Source: Halicephalobus mephisto
Taxonomy: Eukaryota > Nematoda > Chromadorea > Rhabditida > Panagrolaimidae
Assembly (NCBI GenBank): GCA_009193035.1
Contig: SWDT01000077.1
Span: 149,875-213,874, forward strand
Length of the DNA: 64,000 bases
Reading direction: 5' to 3'
Of the stretch, positions 44,401 through 55,799 are shown one piece after another. Each line of letters starts with the position of its first letter. The stretch's first letter is position 1. The notes below the pieces were generated by a model. That model did no database searches and was not told the origin of the DNA. It worked only from the letters and a program-made list of their open reading frames with translations. Both the position numbers and the translations under genes were made by a program.

Positions 44401-47250
44401 AAAAAGCCGGAATTTCCCACATATTGTAAGAATTATCCTAAAAAATTAAATTAAAAACAAAATATTTAAAAAAAATAAAATCCTTTAAGAAATTAAAAAA
44501 TAAATTTTCAAAAAAAAGCAAAATTTAAAAAAAATAAAATATTTTTAAAATTTCTAAATAAAAACTAATGCTTTTTTTAATTCTAAAAATCCAAACTTTA
44601 AAAAAAATTAAATTTTTAACTTAAATAAAAAAAATTTTTAAATAAAATATTTTTAAAATTTCTAAATAAAAAACTGATGCTTTTTTTAATTCTAAAAATT
44701 AAATTTTTAACTTAAATAAAATAAAATAATTTTTAAATTTCTAAATAAAAAACTGATGCCTTTTTTTTTAATTTTAAAAATTAAATTTTTAACTTAAATA
44801 AAATAAAATAATTTTTAAATTTCTAAATAAAAAACTGATGCTTTTTTTAATTTTAAAAATTAAATTTTTAACTTAAATAAAATAAAATAATTTTTAAATT
44901 TCTAAATAAAAAACTGATGCCTTTTTTTTTAATTTTAAAAATTAAATTTTTAACTTAAATAAAATAAAATATTTTTAAAATTTCTAAATAAAAAACTGAT
45001 GCTTTTTTTAATTCTAAAAATTAAATTTTTAACTTAAATAAAAAAATTTTTCTTACCTCAAAAACTCCAAAATTAGCTAATCCATTCCATGATAAAAGAC
45101 CGCTTTGTCCATAAAAAACTCCAAGAATAGCAGATACTGTAAATGATGAAATCATTGCTGAAAACACCATTCTCCAAGTTGAAGATTGATTCCAAAAACT
45201 TGCTCCTTCTTCTAATGAAAATAATACTCCACCTATTGGAGCACCAAATGCAGCAGCAACTCCTGCTGCAGCTCCAGCACTTACGAAATCCCTTTTTTCA
45301 CGATCATTTCGAAAATATTCAAAAACTTTAAAATCAAATGGAATTGAAATACATCGACCTTGAGATATTCCTGCAGCGATTGCAGCTCCTGAGTGGATCA
45401 TCGGACCTTCCTGAAATTTACAAAATAAAAAATAATAATTTTCAAAATTTAAACTAAATTGAAGATTTTGATGCTCAAAATTGGTGATTTTTGAAAATTT
45501 CTGATTTTGAGTCAATTCAATTTGAGTAATGCACGTTCAGAAGACCAAAGACGAGACAGTCAGACGACTTAAAGAAGATTCATGATCATACATGATCCCG
45601 TCAAGCCCGAGATCGTAAGCAATGGAAAGTACACTGAATCGCGAGCGGAGACATTAAACATGGATTAAATATTATATATTTAATTTAGTCAAATGTTTAT
45701 TTTCTATTTCGAAAACGGTTCGACAAATTTTAAAGTTTTCAATTTCCAAAGTCGAATTAGTTTTATTTTAACTTAATTTTTTGATTTTTGGATTCTAATT
45801 AGTTAAAAATGAATTTAAACCTCGATTTTTTAATAAAATTAATTCGATTATTTCAATTTTTGAATTAATTCGAAAATTTTAAATATATAATTTTAGAGAT
45901 ACAAATCCCACCTTTCCAGCAGCTAATCCTCCACCAACAGCACAAGCAACTCCGAAGGCTTTTATAACTAATGTCTTCAATCTGACGATTCCGGGAATTT
46001 GGACTCCATTCAAAAAACACTTAACTTGGGGTATTCCTGATCCAGCAGCACTCGGAGCACACCAGATAACTAGAAAAGCAGCGATTCCAACGAGAACACA
46101 ATTGTAAATAGCCCAAGCAGACAGAACCATCCAAGAACATCCCCCTCCTTCAAGTTTCTGATGGTCACATATCGTAATCACTGAAAATATATATGAAAAT
46201 TATTTATTTACAAAAATACAACTTACGTTTGTTAATAATCAAGTGGAATTTTATTTCAGCACTGTAGTGGACCATGATGTGGATGCCAGCCGCGACCAAC
46301 GCAGTACAAAGACCGATCAAAAAACACACAACCCATCTGTTGACGGATTGTCTGAATAACTGAGCCTAGAAAAAAAATATTTAAGATACAGTAGCTACTA
46401 ATAAAACCAAAAACACCATATTAAAAACAACACAATCAATATCTATAATTTCAATTTAATCTACAGCTTTAGATTTTTAACAAAGTTTACTTTTTTCCAT
46501 CGTCCATAGTTTATATCTGTTTTGTTTTTAATAAAATCAATATCCTTAATATTATCCATATCCACCATATCCTTAGGAGACAAACAACATTAAAGCTGCA
46601 ATCGATATGGATTATATTCAAAAAATAAAAACATTGATTATGTAAAAATTAAAATGAATGAAGACCGTGTTAAAAATGCCGTGAATAAGGATTAATATAA
46701 TCAATATCCATATATTCTTTAAAACGTAATGGATATAACTTGTACTAAGAATACAGTCAATTTCGATTATATTGAGAATATAAAAATATTGATTATATTT
46801 AAATTAAAGTAGATATTGATTGTATTTGATATATGGATTTCATATGTCCCTACCTGGTGATTTTTGTTCATTTCTTCATCTCTATAGAGTTCGTTCTCTA
46901 CGATTTCGTAATCCAAACTTTCAAATTTTTCACTTAAGATGTGCTCGGCTTCATTCGCGGACTGCTGTCTCTGAATCTGCATCTGCCGCTCCTGTTCCTG
47001 TCGTCTTCTTTCGTTTCTTCTCGCTGCGGCCTGCATGCTGTTGATGGAAGCCACTCTAGCCAGACCTGTGACTGGATCTTCATGAGGATCGAGACTGAAA
47101 CGTGATTTTTATATGGAATTTTAAAAATTAAAAAAACCTATTTTGAGAAAAAACTCGTGATCTCGAATAAGACGAACTCGGCTCCGGAATCAAGGGTCTT
47201 TCGTCGTCTCGGAATCTGATGTTGCTCCTTCTAGTTGGTAACGACGACAT
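41486..47250 (-). CDS. clh-6: ClC-6/7-type chloride/proton exchanger
   Basis: Twelve exons read downward: 47250-47138, 47094-46854, 46365-46227, 46180-45912, 45410-45057, 44437-44322, 44276-44041, 43940-43771, 43183-43004, 42963-42587, 42230-42047, 41590-41486; 827 aa (human ClC-7 is about 805). The cytosolic N-terminus has [13 protein letters not shown], typical of the ClC-6/7 branch. Filter motifs are GSGIP (211-215), GKEGP (253-257; gating Glu255) and [11 protein letters not shown] with Glu322 at the proton-glutamate position, so it should be a 2Cl-/H+ exchanger rather than a channel. [18 protein letters not shown] forms the later anion site. The C-terminus has two CBS domains (about 610-710 and 745-815; [21 protein letters not shown] end). 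Expected in lysosomes or late endosomes. It converges on the UGT. Confidence 0.95.
41600..42015. repeat. Microsatellite (act/aat) in clh-6 intron 11
   Basis: About 400 bp of imperfect trinucleotide-based runs (tactactaattataacta). Confidence 0.85.
42290..42605 (-). repeat. Three tandem copies of clh-6 exon 10 end plus donor
   Basis: Units of about 90 bp. Each contains caacaatcctaccttggata, the complement of exon end TATCCAAG followed by donor GTAGGATTG. Only the copy at 42587 is the real junction; two further copies (about 42400 and 42495) lie in intron 10. Confidence 0.75.
43323..43500 (-). repeat. Dispersed repeat with conserved small frame, copy A
   Basis: Minus-strand ATG at 43493 opens a 56-aa frame ([15 protein letters not shown] ... 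[16 protein letters not shown] ... VPPQ) to TGA at 43325-43323. Copy B at 53505-53684 reads MEFLRGQDRHDFLTG and continues in the same frame. It lies in clh-6 intron 8 and is antisense-neutral to it (same strand as clh-6). Product, if any, unknown. Confidence 0.5.
44560..45040. repeat. Tandem ~80-bp repeat, clh-6 intron 5
   Basis: Six units with aataaaaaactgatgctttt and ttaaatttttaacttaaata (ctgatgc near 44674, 44753, 44835, 44914, 44996). Confidence 0.8.
45538..45660 (+). mobile_element. LINE ORF2 C-terminal fragment, clh-6 intron 4
   Basis: One plus frame reads [18 protein letters not shown], stop, [13 protein letters not shown], stop, [10 protein letters not shown]. This matches the GRPxxRWxD...ARDRxxWK tail common to non-LTR retrotransposon polymerases. 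It has two stops, so it is dead. It is different from the 35-kb relic. Confidence 0.6.
46380..46840. other. Repetitive clh-6 intron 2
   Basis: Degenerate units of ttgattatattcaaaaaata / aatcaatatccata type; no coding signal. Confidence 0.5.
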
Positions 47251-47369
47251 GAGCGAATTTAAGCAAGTTTAAAAGTAAAAAAATAAATAATGAATCAGCT
47301 GAAAAGAACAAACACGAGTGGTCTCCGGGAATCTTTTGGGATTTGTCAGTGAAGACTGTTCCCCGTTCT

Positions 47370-47720
47370 TTGAAAACAAATTTTTTTATCCTAAAAAACT
47401 TGTTAAAAAGAAATTTTTTAATCTTAAAAAACTTGTCAAATAAAACAAATTTTTTAATCCTAAAAAAATTATTAAATAAAACAAATTTTTTTATCCTAAA
47501 AAACTTGTTAAATAAAACAAAGTTTTTAATTCTAAAAAACTTGTTAAATAAAACAAATTTTTTTATCCTAAAAAACCTATTAAATAAAACAAATTTTTTA
47601 ATCCTAAAAAAATTATTAAATAAAATAAATTTTTTTATCCTAAAAAACCTATTAAATAAAATAAATTTTTTTATCCTAAAAAACCTATTAAATAAAACAA
47701 ATTTAAAATTTTTCAAAGAA
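47370..47720. repeat. 36-bp minisatellite just upstream of clh-6
   Basis: About nine units of acaaattttttaatcctaaa + aaacttgttaaataaa between 120 and 470 bp upstream of the clh-6 ATG. It gives long open frames on both strands (repeats of FRIKKFVLFN or FILKNLLNKT) that I reject as genes. It may lie in the promoter or outron. Confidence 0.85.
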
Positions 47721-47749
47721 TTTTTATCGAAAATTTTCAAAATTTATAT

Positions 47750-48280
47750 TTGATTTTTTTTAATTAAAAATTCAAAAAAAAAATTATAAAATTTTACATC
47801 AGAATTTTTCAATGAAAAAGTTAAGTACGAAATTCGATAATTTTTTAAATTAAATAATGTTCAATTTTCTTTATTAATTTCGAAATTTATAAAACAGTCA
47901 ACATCAAAGTCAAAGTAAAATTTGCAGGTTGCTCGCAACGTTCAAGTAGCTCAATTAATTTTTTTATTAACTTTTATAATTATTTCGAAATTGGAATAAA
48001 ATTTATAATTTGTAATATTTAATCAAATAAGTCAATATAAAAGTAAAAATAAAATCCGCAGGTTGCTCGCAATGTTTGGGCAGGTCGGTATTTTTATTAA
48101 TTTTTATAACTATTTCGAAATTGGAATAAAATCTGCAGATTGCTCACAACGTTCTGACAAATTGGTTAGGATTTCTGAAAACATTTTCAGCATTTTTGGA
48201 CCATACAACTATCCATTTGAGGACTGTATGACATTTATTCCTCTTTTATTTTACAAAATTCATCTTATTTATTTCATTTT
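47750..48280. other. AT-rich with short repeats
   Basis: Two copies of aaatttgcaggttgctcgca / aaatccgcaggttgctcgca (about 47920, 48053) and a third diverged one near 48132; no gene. Confidence 0.5.
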
Positions 48281-48600
48281 TATGTTAATTTTTTAATTAA
48301 ATTAATTAAATAATTTAGTTAAGTAAAAAAGTCAATTTTAAAAGAATTTCAAAATCAGTGAGAATTGAAAAGAAGAAAAATGGGGAGCAAATGCCGCTGA
48401 GGGACCATACGACATTTGTTCCTCTTCTATTTCACAAAATTTATCTTATTTATTTCATTTTTATGTTAATTTTTTAATTAAATTAATTTAATAATTTAGT
48501 TAAGTAAGAAAGTTAATTTTAAAAGAATTTCGAAATCAGTGAGAATTGAAAAGAAGAAAAACGAGGAGCAAATGCCGCAGGGGATCAACTGTTGTACAGC
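48280..48600 (-). repeat. Tandem ~180-bp repeat, inverse of 18870-19560
   Basis: Two copies of aatttagttaagtaaraaag, gaatttcraaatcagtgaga and gagcaaatgccgc, inverse to the ref-2 intron array 29 kb away. Confidence 0.8.
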
Positions 48601-48840
48601 CTCCGTTTGAACACAAGCCACACAGCGTTGGTCTCGAAGGGAAATACCCTGAGGGAATTACGATTGTGCGTTGGCGGGAAATTATGAGTTGTGCAGTTGT
48701 TGTTCAAATTGTATTATATCTTGTGCCTCCGGGTCCAATAAATCAATTTTTACTTATTTCTCATTTCTACGTGAATCAGAAGTCCCACGACTATCCAACA
48801 AACACCGGAGTAAATTTCCACGTTTTCTCTTTTACGTAAA
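48598..48840. repeat. Dispersed repeat shared with UGT intron 3
   Basis: Shares gcnttggtctcgaagggaaa + taccctgagg and following sequence with 38640-38830. A plus frame (KPHSVGLEGKYPEGITIVRW) is only partly kept in the other copy. Confidence 0.6.
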
Positions 48841-49094
48841 TTCAAATAAATTCGTTCATAGTTAAATATTAAAAATAAATTTTTTATTTTTTCCTCCAGA
48901 AAACAGAATTTTGATTAATTTTATGTTCGAACTTTGATAATACGAATCTTGAAATTTTCTCGTTACGATACAGTTCCCAGAATTTTCTTTCTTTAAAAAG
49001 CTCTTCTTACCTAAATTTCCCCAATTTAGATTTGACTTATGAATCATGTCTTAACAAGAAAAATCCAAATTTCGACCTTAAACTTTGACTACTT

Positions 49095-49350
49095 ACTTTG
49101 AAAATATGAAACACTAAATTAAAGTTCAAAATCGAAATTCTAAATTAAAGTTTAAAATCGAAATTTTAAATTAAAGTTCAAAATCGAAATTCTAAATTAA
49201 AGTTCAAAATCGAAATTTCGAATTAAAGTTTAAAATCGAAATTCTAAATTAAAGTTTAAAATCAAAATTTTAAATTAAAGTTCAAAATCAAAATTTCGAA
49301 TTAAAGTTCAAAATCGAAATTTTAAATTAAAGTTTAAAATCGAAATTGTC
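49095..49350. repeat. ~26-bp minisatellite
   Basis: Nine to ten units of aaattaaagttcaaaatcga + aattct. Confidence 0.85.
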
Positions 49351-49619
49351 CGTCAGAGTTCGAACTTGAAATTTTAAATTTTTTGAATTAAAATGAAATC
49401 CAAATTTTTTGTTTCAAAAAATTCATCAAGGAAAATTGTACTTTCTTAAAGAAAATTCTTAGTTACACTCATATCCTTCAGAATTCCAGAAAATTCGAAA
49501 ACACTGTAGATCCTTATTTTCGAGATTATGGATTTCGAACATTCAGAAAACAAATCCAAGAGAACACCTTTCCTCTACAGAAAATTTGTAGTCACATTCA
49601 TCTCAAAATTCCATAAAAT

Positions 49620-49910
49620 CAGAAAAATACCAAAAAAAAACTTTATTTTAAATTTTGAAAAATATTAAGAAAAATTTTTTTGTTTTAAATTCAAAAAAAT
49701 ATTGAGAAAACTTTATTTTAAATTTTGAAAAATACCAAAAAATTTTTAATTTTAAATTTTGAAAAATATTAAGAAAAATTTTTTTGTTTTAAATTTTGAA
49801 AATTTTCAAAAATTTTTAATTTTAAATTTTGAAAAATATTAAGAAAAATTTTTTTGTTTTAAATTTTGAAAATTTTCAAAAAATTTTTAATTTTTAATTT
49901 TGAAAAATCC
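49620..49910. repeat. Short tandem A/T units
   Basis: Units of ttttaaattttgaaaaatat + taagaaaaatt. The remainder of 49350-50200 has no gene. Confidence 0.65.
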
Positions 49911-50244
49911 ATCGAAAAATTTTGTTCTCTTACTGAGAAATTCCTAGTTAAACCCGTGTTTTGCGAAATCCCAGAAAATCCGACAGATACTGAAGAATTT
50001 TTATATTTTTATTTTTAACTTTTAAAAAATTTACAGAAAATTTTACTTTTGACCAATTTTTTCGGGGATTTTCCAAATCCATTCCTGAAGGATACCTAAA
50101 TTTATTTTAAAACAAGAAATAATTTTCTTAATTATTTTTAATTTTTTAAACATTTTCGAAAAATAAATTCGAAAATATTTAAAAACAATTATTGACCGCG
50201 TCCGGATTATTTCCAGAAATTAGTGTAATTATAAGTACACAAAA

Positions 50245-50690
50245 AATGCAACTTTCGGTTCAGTAACAGTTGCGAAGGTTCGAATCCCGGCCGGCCCAAA
50301 CCCAAGACCGTAAAGATACCATATTTTCTCAGGGGATCTTGTAGCGAAATAGGGACACATTCAATGTGGAAGATTAAAAGCGAGTCCGAGTGCTGCTGGC
50401 CCCAGTGGACCTCTAAAGGCCAAAGTTGACCCCTAAGGTCAAGGTGGCAAGCCCGTCTTCGCCACACCCAGCAGTTTGCCGGAACTTCCAGATACCTGCT
50501 GATTTGACAAGTTCCGTCAAGCTCGATTACTGGGTCCCTTTTATCTTTTATATTTATCTTTATCTAACAATTGCGAAATCGTCACTTTTTTCGTCACAAA
50601 AGTCAAATATTCAAGAAAAACGTGACGATTGTGTCACATTTCGCAATTGTTAAAAAACCGAAAGTTATGTTTTTTGTATTTACGAACACA
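50245..50690. mobile_element. MITE copy split by a SINE-like insertion
   Basis: Outer parts (gcaactttcggttcagtaac on the left, aaaaccgaaagttatgtt on the right) match the 132-bp inverted-repeat element of 1627-1758. About 290 bp of unrelated, GC-richer sequence interrupts it. Confidence 0.65.
50277..50568 (+). mobile_element. Candidate tRNA-derived SINE, 5'-truncated
   Basis: Starts with GGTTCGAATCC, a perfect tRNA B-box (Pol III internal promoter), continues through GC-rich sequence and ends in a ttttatctttta-type simple tail. It is flanked by AGTTGCGAA (50268-50276) and AATTGCGAA (50569-50577), an 8/9 target-site duplication. No A-box or proper T-stem is present, so it is not a tRNA gene. 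No second copy exists in the window to define the family. Confidence 0.5.
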
Positions 50691-51130
50691 AAAAATAAAA
50701 CCACTTTTTTTAATTTTATTCATTTTTGCATCCTGCATTAAGTTTTCTGTCTCAGATATCATTGACCACTTTTAAATTCAAATAAGCCAGACGTTACTGG
50801 GTTAATGTAATTAATGTTCCTCATGGAAAAAATTGCGAACAGCAACCACCAAATGTGGAGTTCGAACTTGAGTGCCTAGTCGATGAAAAGTAACTTCATT
50901 TTCGATTATAAGCAACTCCTTCATCAAGACTCTGACTTCTTTATCGAATTTGTTCGTTTAGTGATATTGATGAATTTTTATGTAAAAAATAAAACGAAAA
51001 TCAACTTTTCCGTTGTGAAATCCGTGATAATCAGAACGAGTTTATTCATTCTCAAATGCTAGTGAGATTTGATGCTAAAAACAGCTTAAAAATAACGAAA
51101 TCAGGTTTTAATTGTACATTTCCTGATTGT
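50690..51130. other. Intergenic, no gene recognised
   Basis: Mixed composition without a supported frame. Confidence 0.5.
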
Positions 51131-51134
51131 CGTA

Positions 51135-51640
51135 ACAAATTCGATCTTTCTTAAGCATATATAAAAATTGTCGCTAAACATAGTCTATATGGGTTTAAGA
51201 AAGATCGAACTCCTTATAATCACTAGGGATTTTAGTAAGAATGGATTTCATTTATTTTTTAAACTATGTTTAGTGACAACTTCTGAGAAATAAGTGAAAT
51301 CCACTTTTATCAAAATCCCCAGTGATTATAAGGAGTTCGATCTTTCTTAAGCGCACGTAGATTATGTTTAACGACAACTTCTGAGAAATAAGTGAAATCC
51401 ATTTTTATCAAAATCCTTAATAATTATAACAAGTTCGATCTTTCTTAAATCCATATAGACTATGTTTAGTGACAACTTCTGAGAAATAAGTGAAATCCAC
51501 TTTTATCAAAATCCTTAATGATTATAACAAGTTCGATCTTTCTTAAGCATGTGTAATAATTGTCGCTAAACATAGTCTAAGAAATAAGTGAAATCCATTT
51601 TTATCAAAATCCTTAGTGATTGTAACAAGTTGGATACTTC
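51135..51640. repeat. Tandem ~110-bp repeat, partly inverted
   Basis: About five units with tttagtgacaacttctgaga, aataagtgaaatccactttt and caagttcgatctttcttaa. Some units are joined to inverse half-units (gtcgctaaacatagtc). Confidence 0.8.
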
Positions 51641-52253
51641 TTAAATACGTAGAAGTTGTCGTCAAACACGACCTAAAAAAGAATAAAATCAATTTTCATC
51701 ATGAATTCTTTCATAGTTATGACGTGTAGATGAATTTTAATACGAAAAAAGTGTAATCAACTCCTTTGCTTCGAAATCCGTAATAATCGTGAGGAATTTG
51801 CTTGTTTCTAACTACGAGTAAAATTTTTCGCCAAAAAAATCTAAAATTAAATCGACTTTTTACTTTGAATTTCTCTATTATCGTGATGAATCCAGTTTTT
51901 TCCGAATATATATGGAAATTTTTACTGAAAAATTTAATAAAAAAGTGAATTTTTCATCGCGAAAATATTAATAACGAAGCTACGTGAGTATATTTCGTAA
52001 TATGAATGAATTTTGGGGAAAAGCAAAGATCAATATAAACTTTCTTTGCAGAGTCGCTCATCATTAAGCAAAAGTAAAAGTTACTAAAAACAATTTCAAA
52101 AACAAAATCAACAATCCTGTAGTAGAATCACTAATAACTCCAGCGAATTCGCTTTTTTTGAACGAAAGTAGAATTTTCTGCAAAAAGTAGCGCTGAAAGT
52201 AAAACATGGCAAAATTTGACGATTAAATTTATTTTTTTTGTCTTTTATAATTA

Positions 52254-52538
52254 CAATAGAATTTGAATATAAGATACCCCCGCTATAATATATCTCGGGT
52301 TATAGTATATGATGTAAGTGAGTGAGTTTAGTTAGTTTGCCTTCAAATTTATCCCCTCTATGATATATCCTTTTTTATAAGATATCCCTGTTATAATATA
52401 TTTCACGATATAGCATACGGTGTGAGTGTGTTACTTCAGTTAGTCTATCTTCAAATTTACCCCCGCTATGATATGTTCTTTCTTATAAGATACTTTTTGC
52501 CCAGTCCTAAATAAATACCTTATATCCAAGTTTTACTG
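52254..52538. mobile_element. Mariner/pogo-like MITE
   Basis: Ends CAATAGAATTTGAATATAAG and ATCCAAGTTTTACTG with TA flanks; internal tandem halves (tataatatatytc, ccttcaaattta). Related to 38552-38960. Confidence 0.65.
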
Positions 52539-52602
52539 TATAGAGTTTTGAAAATTATAATAATTTTTATATATGATTTCGAAATTTTGAAAATTCTTAA
52601 TA

Positions 52603-52704
52603 CAGTGGAATTTTGATATACGATACTCTCACTATAATATACCCTTTCTTATAACATACCCTTTGACCGATCCCAAATGGGTATCTTATATCCAAGTTCT
52701 ACTG
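52603..52704. mobile_element. Short mariner/pogo-like MITE, 102 bp
   Basis: CAGTGGAATTTTGATATACG start and ATCCAAGTTCTACTG end, TA on both sides; a deletion derivative of the element at 52254. Confidence 0.65.
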
Positions 52705-52739
52705 TACTACAAACTCGTCTCCAAAACTGAACTTCCGAG

Positions 52740-53500
52740 AGAATCTTGTGTGTAGTTTAATTTTGCTTTTTCTGAAGACATTAGAAATTTATTTAATCTG
52801 AATTTCTTGCGGAAAAACTCAACATGGAACTTTCGTGATTGATACTGTATTTCCTGTCTAGAATTATTAAAAATTTGTTTACAAAAACCAAACTACAAAC
52901 AACGTTTTTTTCGTAAACTTAGGAATTTCTTCTGCTTTTTAATATTATTAGTATTTTTTCATTACAGAATAAAATTGTTTCCGAAAAGCTTAATTTAGAC
53001 CTCGTGATTAAATTTTTCTGTTTTAGCATTATTAAATATGCATTTACTGTAAGGTAAAATTGTTAAAGAATCTAATGCATAATTTGATTAAAATTTTTTT
53101 CTTATTATTATTAGAAATTTGTTGATTGTAGAATAAAATTTCCATAAAAAAATCTAATATAAATTTTATAATTTTTTAAACTTTATTAGAATTTTTTACT
53201 GTAAATACACTTATGGACAATATTATTGTGAAGTGTATGAATAAATGTTTCTTTTTTTAATTTTACTAAATATATATTTACTATGATATTTTTTTGAAAA
53301 GATTAATGTAAAATTAATTATTGAATATTTTTAATTTTACTAAATATGCGTTTACTGTAAAGTAAAACTGTCAGGAAATTCATGCAGTATTGGATTATTT
53401 TCGCGACTTTATACTTATATTACAGACAAGTTTACTGTAATATAAACTTTTAAAAAGTCAAATTCAGAATTTAGTTGATCTTCTTGTTCTCTGTGTGATG
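52740..53500. other. Intergenic AT-rich
   Basis: Degenerate units around 52780-53440 (actttactgtaarrtaaaa); no gene. Confidence 0.5.
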
Positions 53501-53690
53501 TGGTATGGAATTCCTCCGGGGACAGGATAGACATGACTTTTTAACAGGTCTTTATGTGGTGATATATATTATTTATGACAATTCTAGACTGGATTCCGAA
53601 GTTGGCGAAAATCCCTGCCGTCCTGGTAGAGACGACTTTCGTGGTGGGAGTTCCTATTTTGTTCCACCTCAATACGGTTATTAAAAGTAT
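53500..53690 (+). repeat. Dispersed repeat with conserved small frame, copy B
   Basis: Plus-strand ATG at 53505 gives a 59-aa frame ending PPQYGY at TAA 53682-53684. It is colinear with the 56-aa frame of copy A (43493-43323). The copies are about 95% identical and inverted relative to each other. Confidence 0.5.
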
Positions 53691-54099
53691 CTTTATTGAG
53701 CACCAATCTGTTACAAAAAAGGCCAATGAAGGTTTTATAATTGATTAACTGTAGATAAATCAAATCAAAGTTTATTTACAGTACTGTAAACTCGTGGATG
53801 AATCTATTCCGCATTTTGATAAGTTTCAACTTTCAGTTTTAGAGTCCTATTAAACTTGTTTATTACAAAGTAAATTCATTTCGAAAACGTTCATCGTGGA
53901 AAATTCATGATTTAAATTTTTATTTTAAATTTTAAATTTTAAATTTTTTATTTTTTATTTTTTATTTTTATTTATTGTAAAATTTATTTCAAAAAATTAA
54001 AAAAAAAAACAGTTTTAAACAAATTTTTTATTTTTTATTAAAAACTTACTTATTAAAAATAACCATATTATAGAAGACTATCCTAGTGATCGAGTTCTG

Positions 54100-54545
54100 G
54101 GGAAAATATAAATTACTTCCTGAATATCTAAAATTTGAATTTTTAAATTTTTTACTTTTATTTAAAATTTATTTTTTTCTCACAAAAAAATTCAGAAAAT
54201 TTTTAATTTTTTTACTTTTATTTAAAATTTATTTTTTTTTTCATAAATTTAAAAATTTTTCAATTTCTTTACTTATATATAAAATTTATTTTTTTCTCAC
54301 AAAAAAATGCAGAAAATTTTTAATTTCTTTACTTTTATTTAAAATTTATTTTTTTTCATAAAAAATTCTAAAAAATTTTTAATTTTTATGTAAAATTTAT
54401 TTTTTTTTTATAAATTTAAAAAATTTTTAATTTTTATATTAAATTTATTTTTTTTTCATAAATTCAGAAAATTTTCAAATTTTTTTACTTTTATGTAAAA
54501 TTTATTTTTTTCCCATAAAAAAATTCAGAAAATTTTTAATTTTAC
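54100..54545. repeat. ~60-bp AT tandem repeat
   Basis: Seven units of ttttactttta...aaaatttatttttt + ataaaaaattcagaaaattt; its open frames are bias products. Confidence 0.75.
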
Positions 54546-54925
54546 TCACATTTTTAATATTGTTCAATCCGTAGAGGTTTCTCATTTATTTTTAATTGGA
54601 TAACCACCTGACATAACATCGTTACTTTCGTCTAAAAATTGATTCGTTACGCAACACTGATTTTTACGGAAATATTTTTTATTTTTAGAAATATTTAATC
54701 TGAAAAAAAATATTTTTGACTTATGTGCCATTCTAATCCAAAACCGTCTTGTAGCTCGTGGATTAATGCGGTAATGGGAAATTTAATTACTTTTTAAAAC
54801 TATACTGTTTGGATGCAAAATTTCATTTTTACAATAAAATACTTTAATTTCTTTTAGAAAGTAATATTAAAATCGTCGTCTTTATTCAGAAGACTAAAAA
54901 TAAAATAGAAAAATAATAGAAGTAA
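54545..54925. other. Intergenic, no gene recognised
   Basis: AT-rich; nothing supported. Confidence 0.5.
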
Positions 54926-54929
54926 TTTT

Positions 54930-55345
54930 TTAAATTATTCTACAGTAAGAACAAAAAAGACCAATTAGTTTTGAACAGAGCCGTCGATTTCTGAACTGAA
55001 TTAATTTCATTCGAATTCTGTTATTTTTTATCCAGAAGACTAAAAATAAAATAGAAAAATAATAGAATATTAATGATGTAAAGTAGACATCTAGAAACAG
55101 AAGGATTTTTTAAAAATATTCTACAGTAAGAACAAAAAGACCAATTAGTTTTGAACAGAGCCATCGATTTCTGAACTGAATTAATTTGATTCGAATTCTG
55201 TTATTTTTTATCCAGAAGACTAAAAATAATAGAATATTAATGATGTAAAATAGACATCTAGAAACAGAAGTAATTTTTTTTAAAAATATTCTACAGTAAG
55301 AAGAAAAAAGACTAATTAGTTTTGAACAAACATGTCGATTTCTGA
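54930..55345. repeat. Tandem ~175-bp repeat
   Basis: Three copies of a unit with ttctacagtaagaacaaaaa, ccaattagttttgaacagag and ttttttatccagaagactaa. Confidence 0.8.
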
Positions 55346-55429
55346 AATCTTTGATTTTCAAACTGAATTAATTTGATTTAAATTCGAAATTTTTGATTTT
55401 CGAATTCTGTTATGTCTATTATTAGACAC

Positions 55430-55700
55430 ATATAGAACAATATTAAATATAAGCACAACACCCAAAGGACTCCGTCTACCGTGACGTGTTTCCTTTTGCA
55501 CTTCTCAGGAAAATGAAAGAATTGTTTAGTCTTGGGTGTTCTGGATATCTCCAGTCGTGGAGACTTCTTGTCTACAAATTCTAATTAATCCGCCATTGAT
55601 TCAGGACTTCAAAAATCGACAGTTCTGGATATCTATGGTCGTGAAAACTTCTTGTCCACAATAATAATAGTTTCAAACTTAGAAGTTTTTCAATTTCCTA
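55430..55700. other. Complex block with internal duplicate
   Basis: Balanced-composition block with two copies of ctggatatctnyrgtcgtgg + a(g/a)acttcttgtc (about 55530 and 55623). No frame or family recognised. Confidence 0.4.
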
Positions 55701-55799
55701 AAAATGCGATAGTTTTCGTCCAATGAGTAATGCTGTAATGAACTCTTCCAAGTTAGGAGTTTTTAAGTTTAAGTTTCCATCTAGTGAGTGAAATTACAA

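Noticed and set aside
47231..47753. Long open frames on both strands (136-169 codons)
   Set aside because: They are translations of the 36-bp minisatellite; only the part near 47250-47138 on the minus strand is coding (clh-6 exon 1, in a different frame).
50277..50287. tRNA gene
   Set aside because: A B-box is present but there is no A-box, anticodon arm or matching T-stem; treated as SINE-like.
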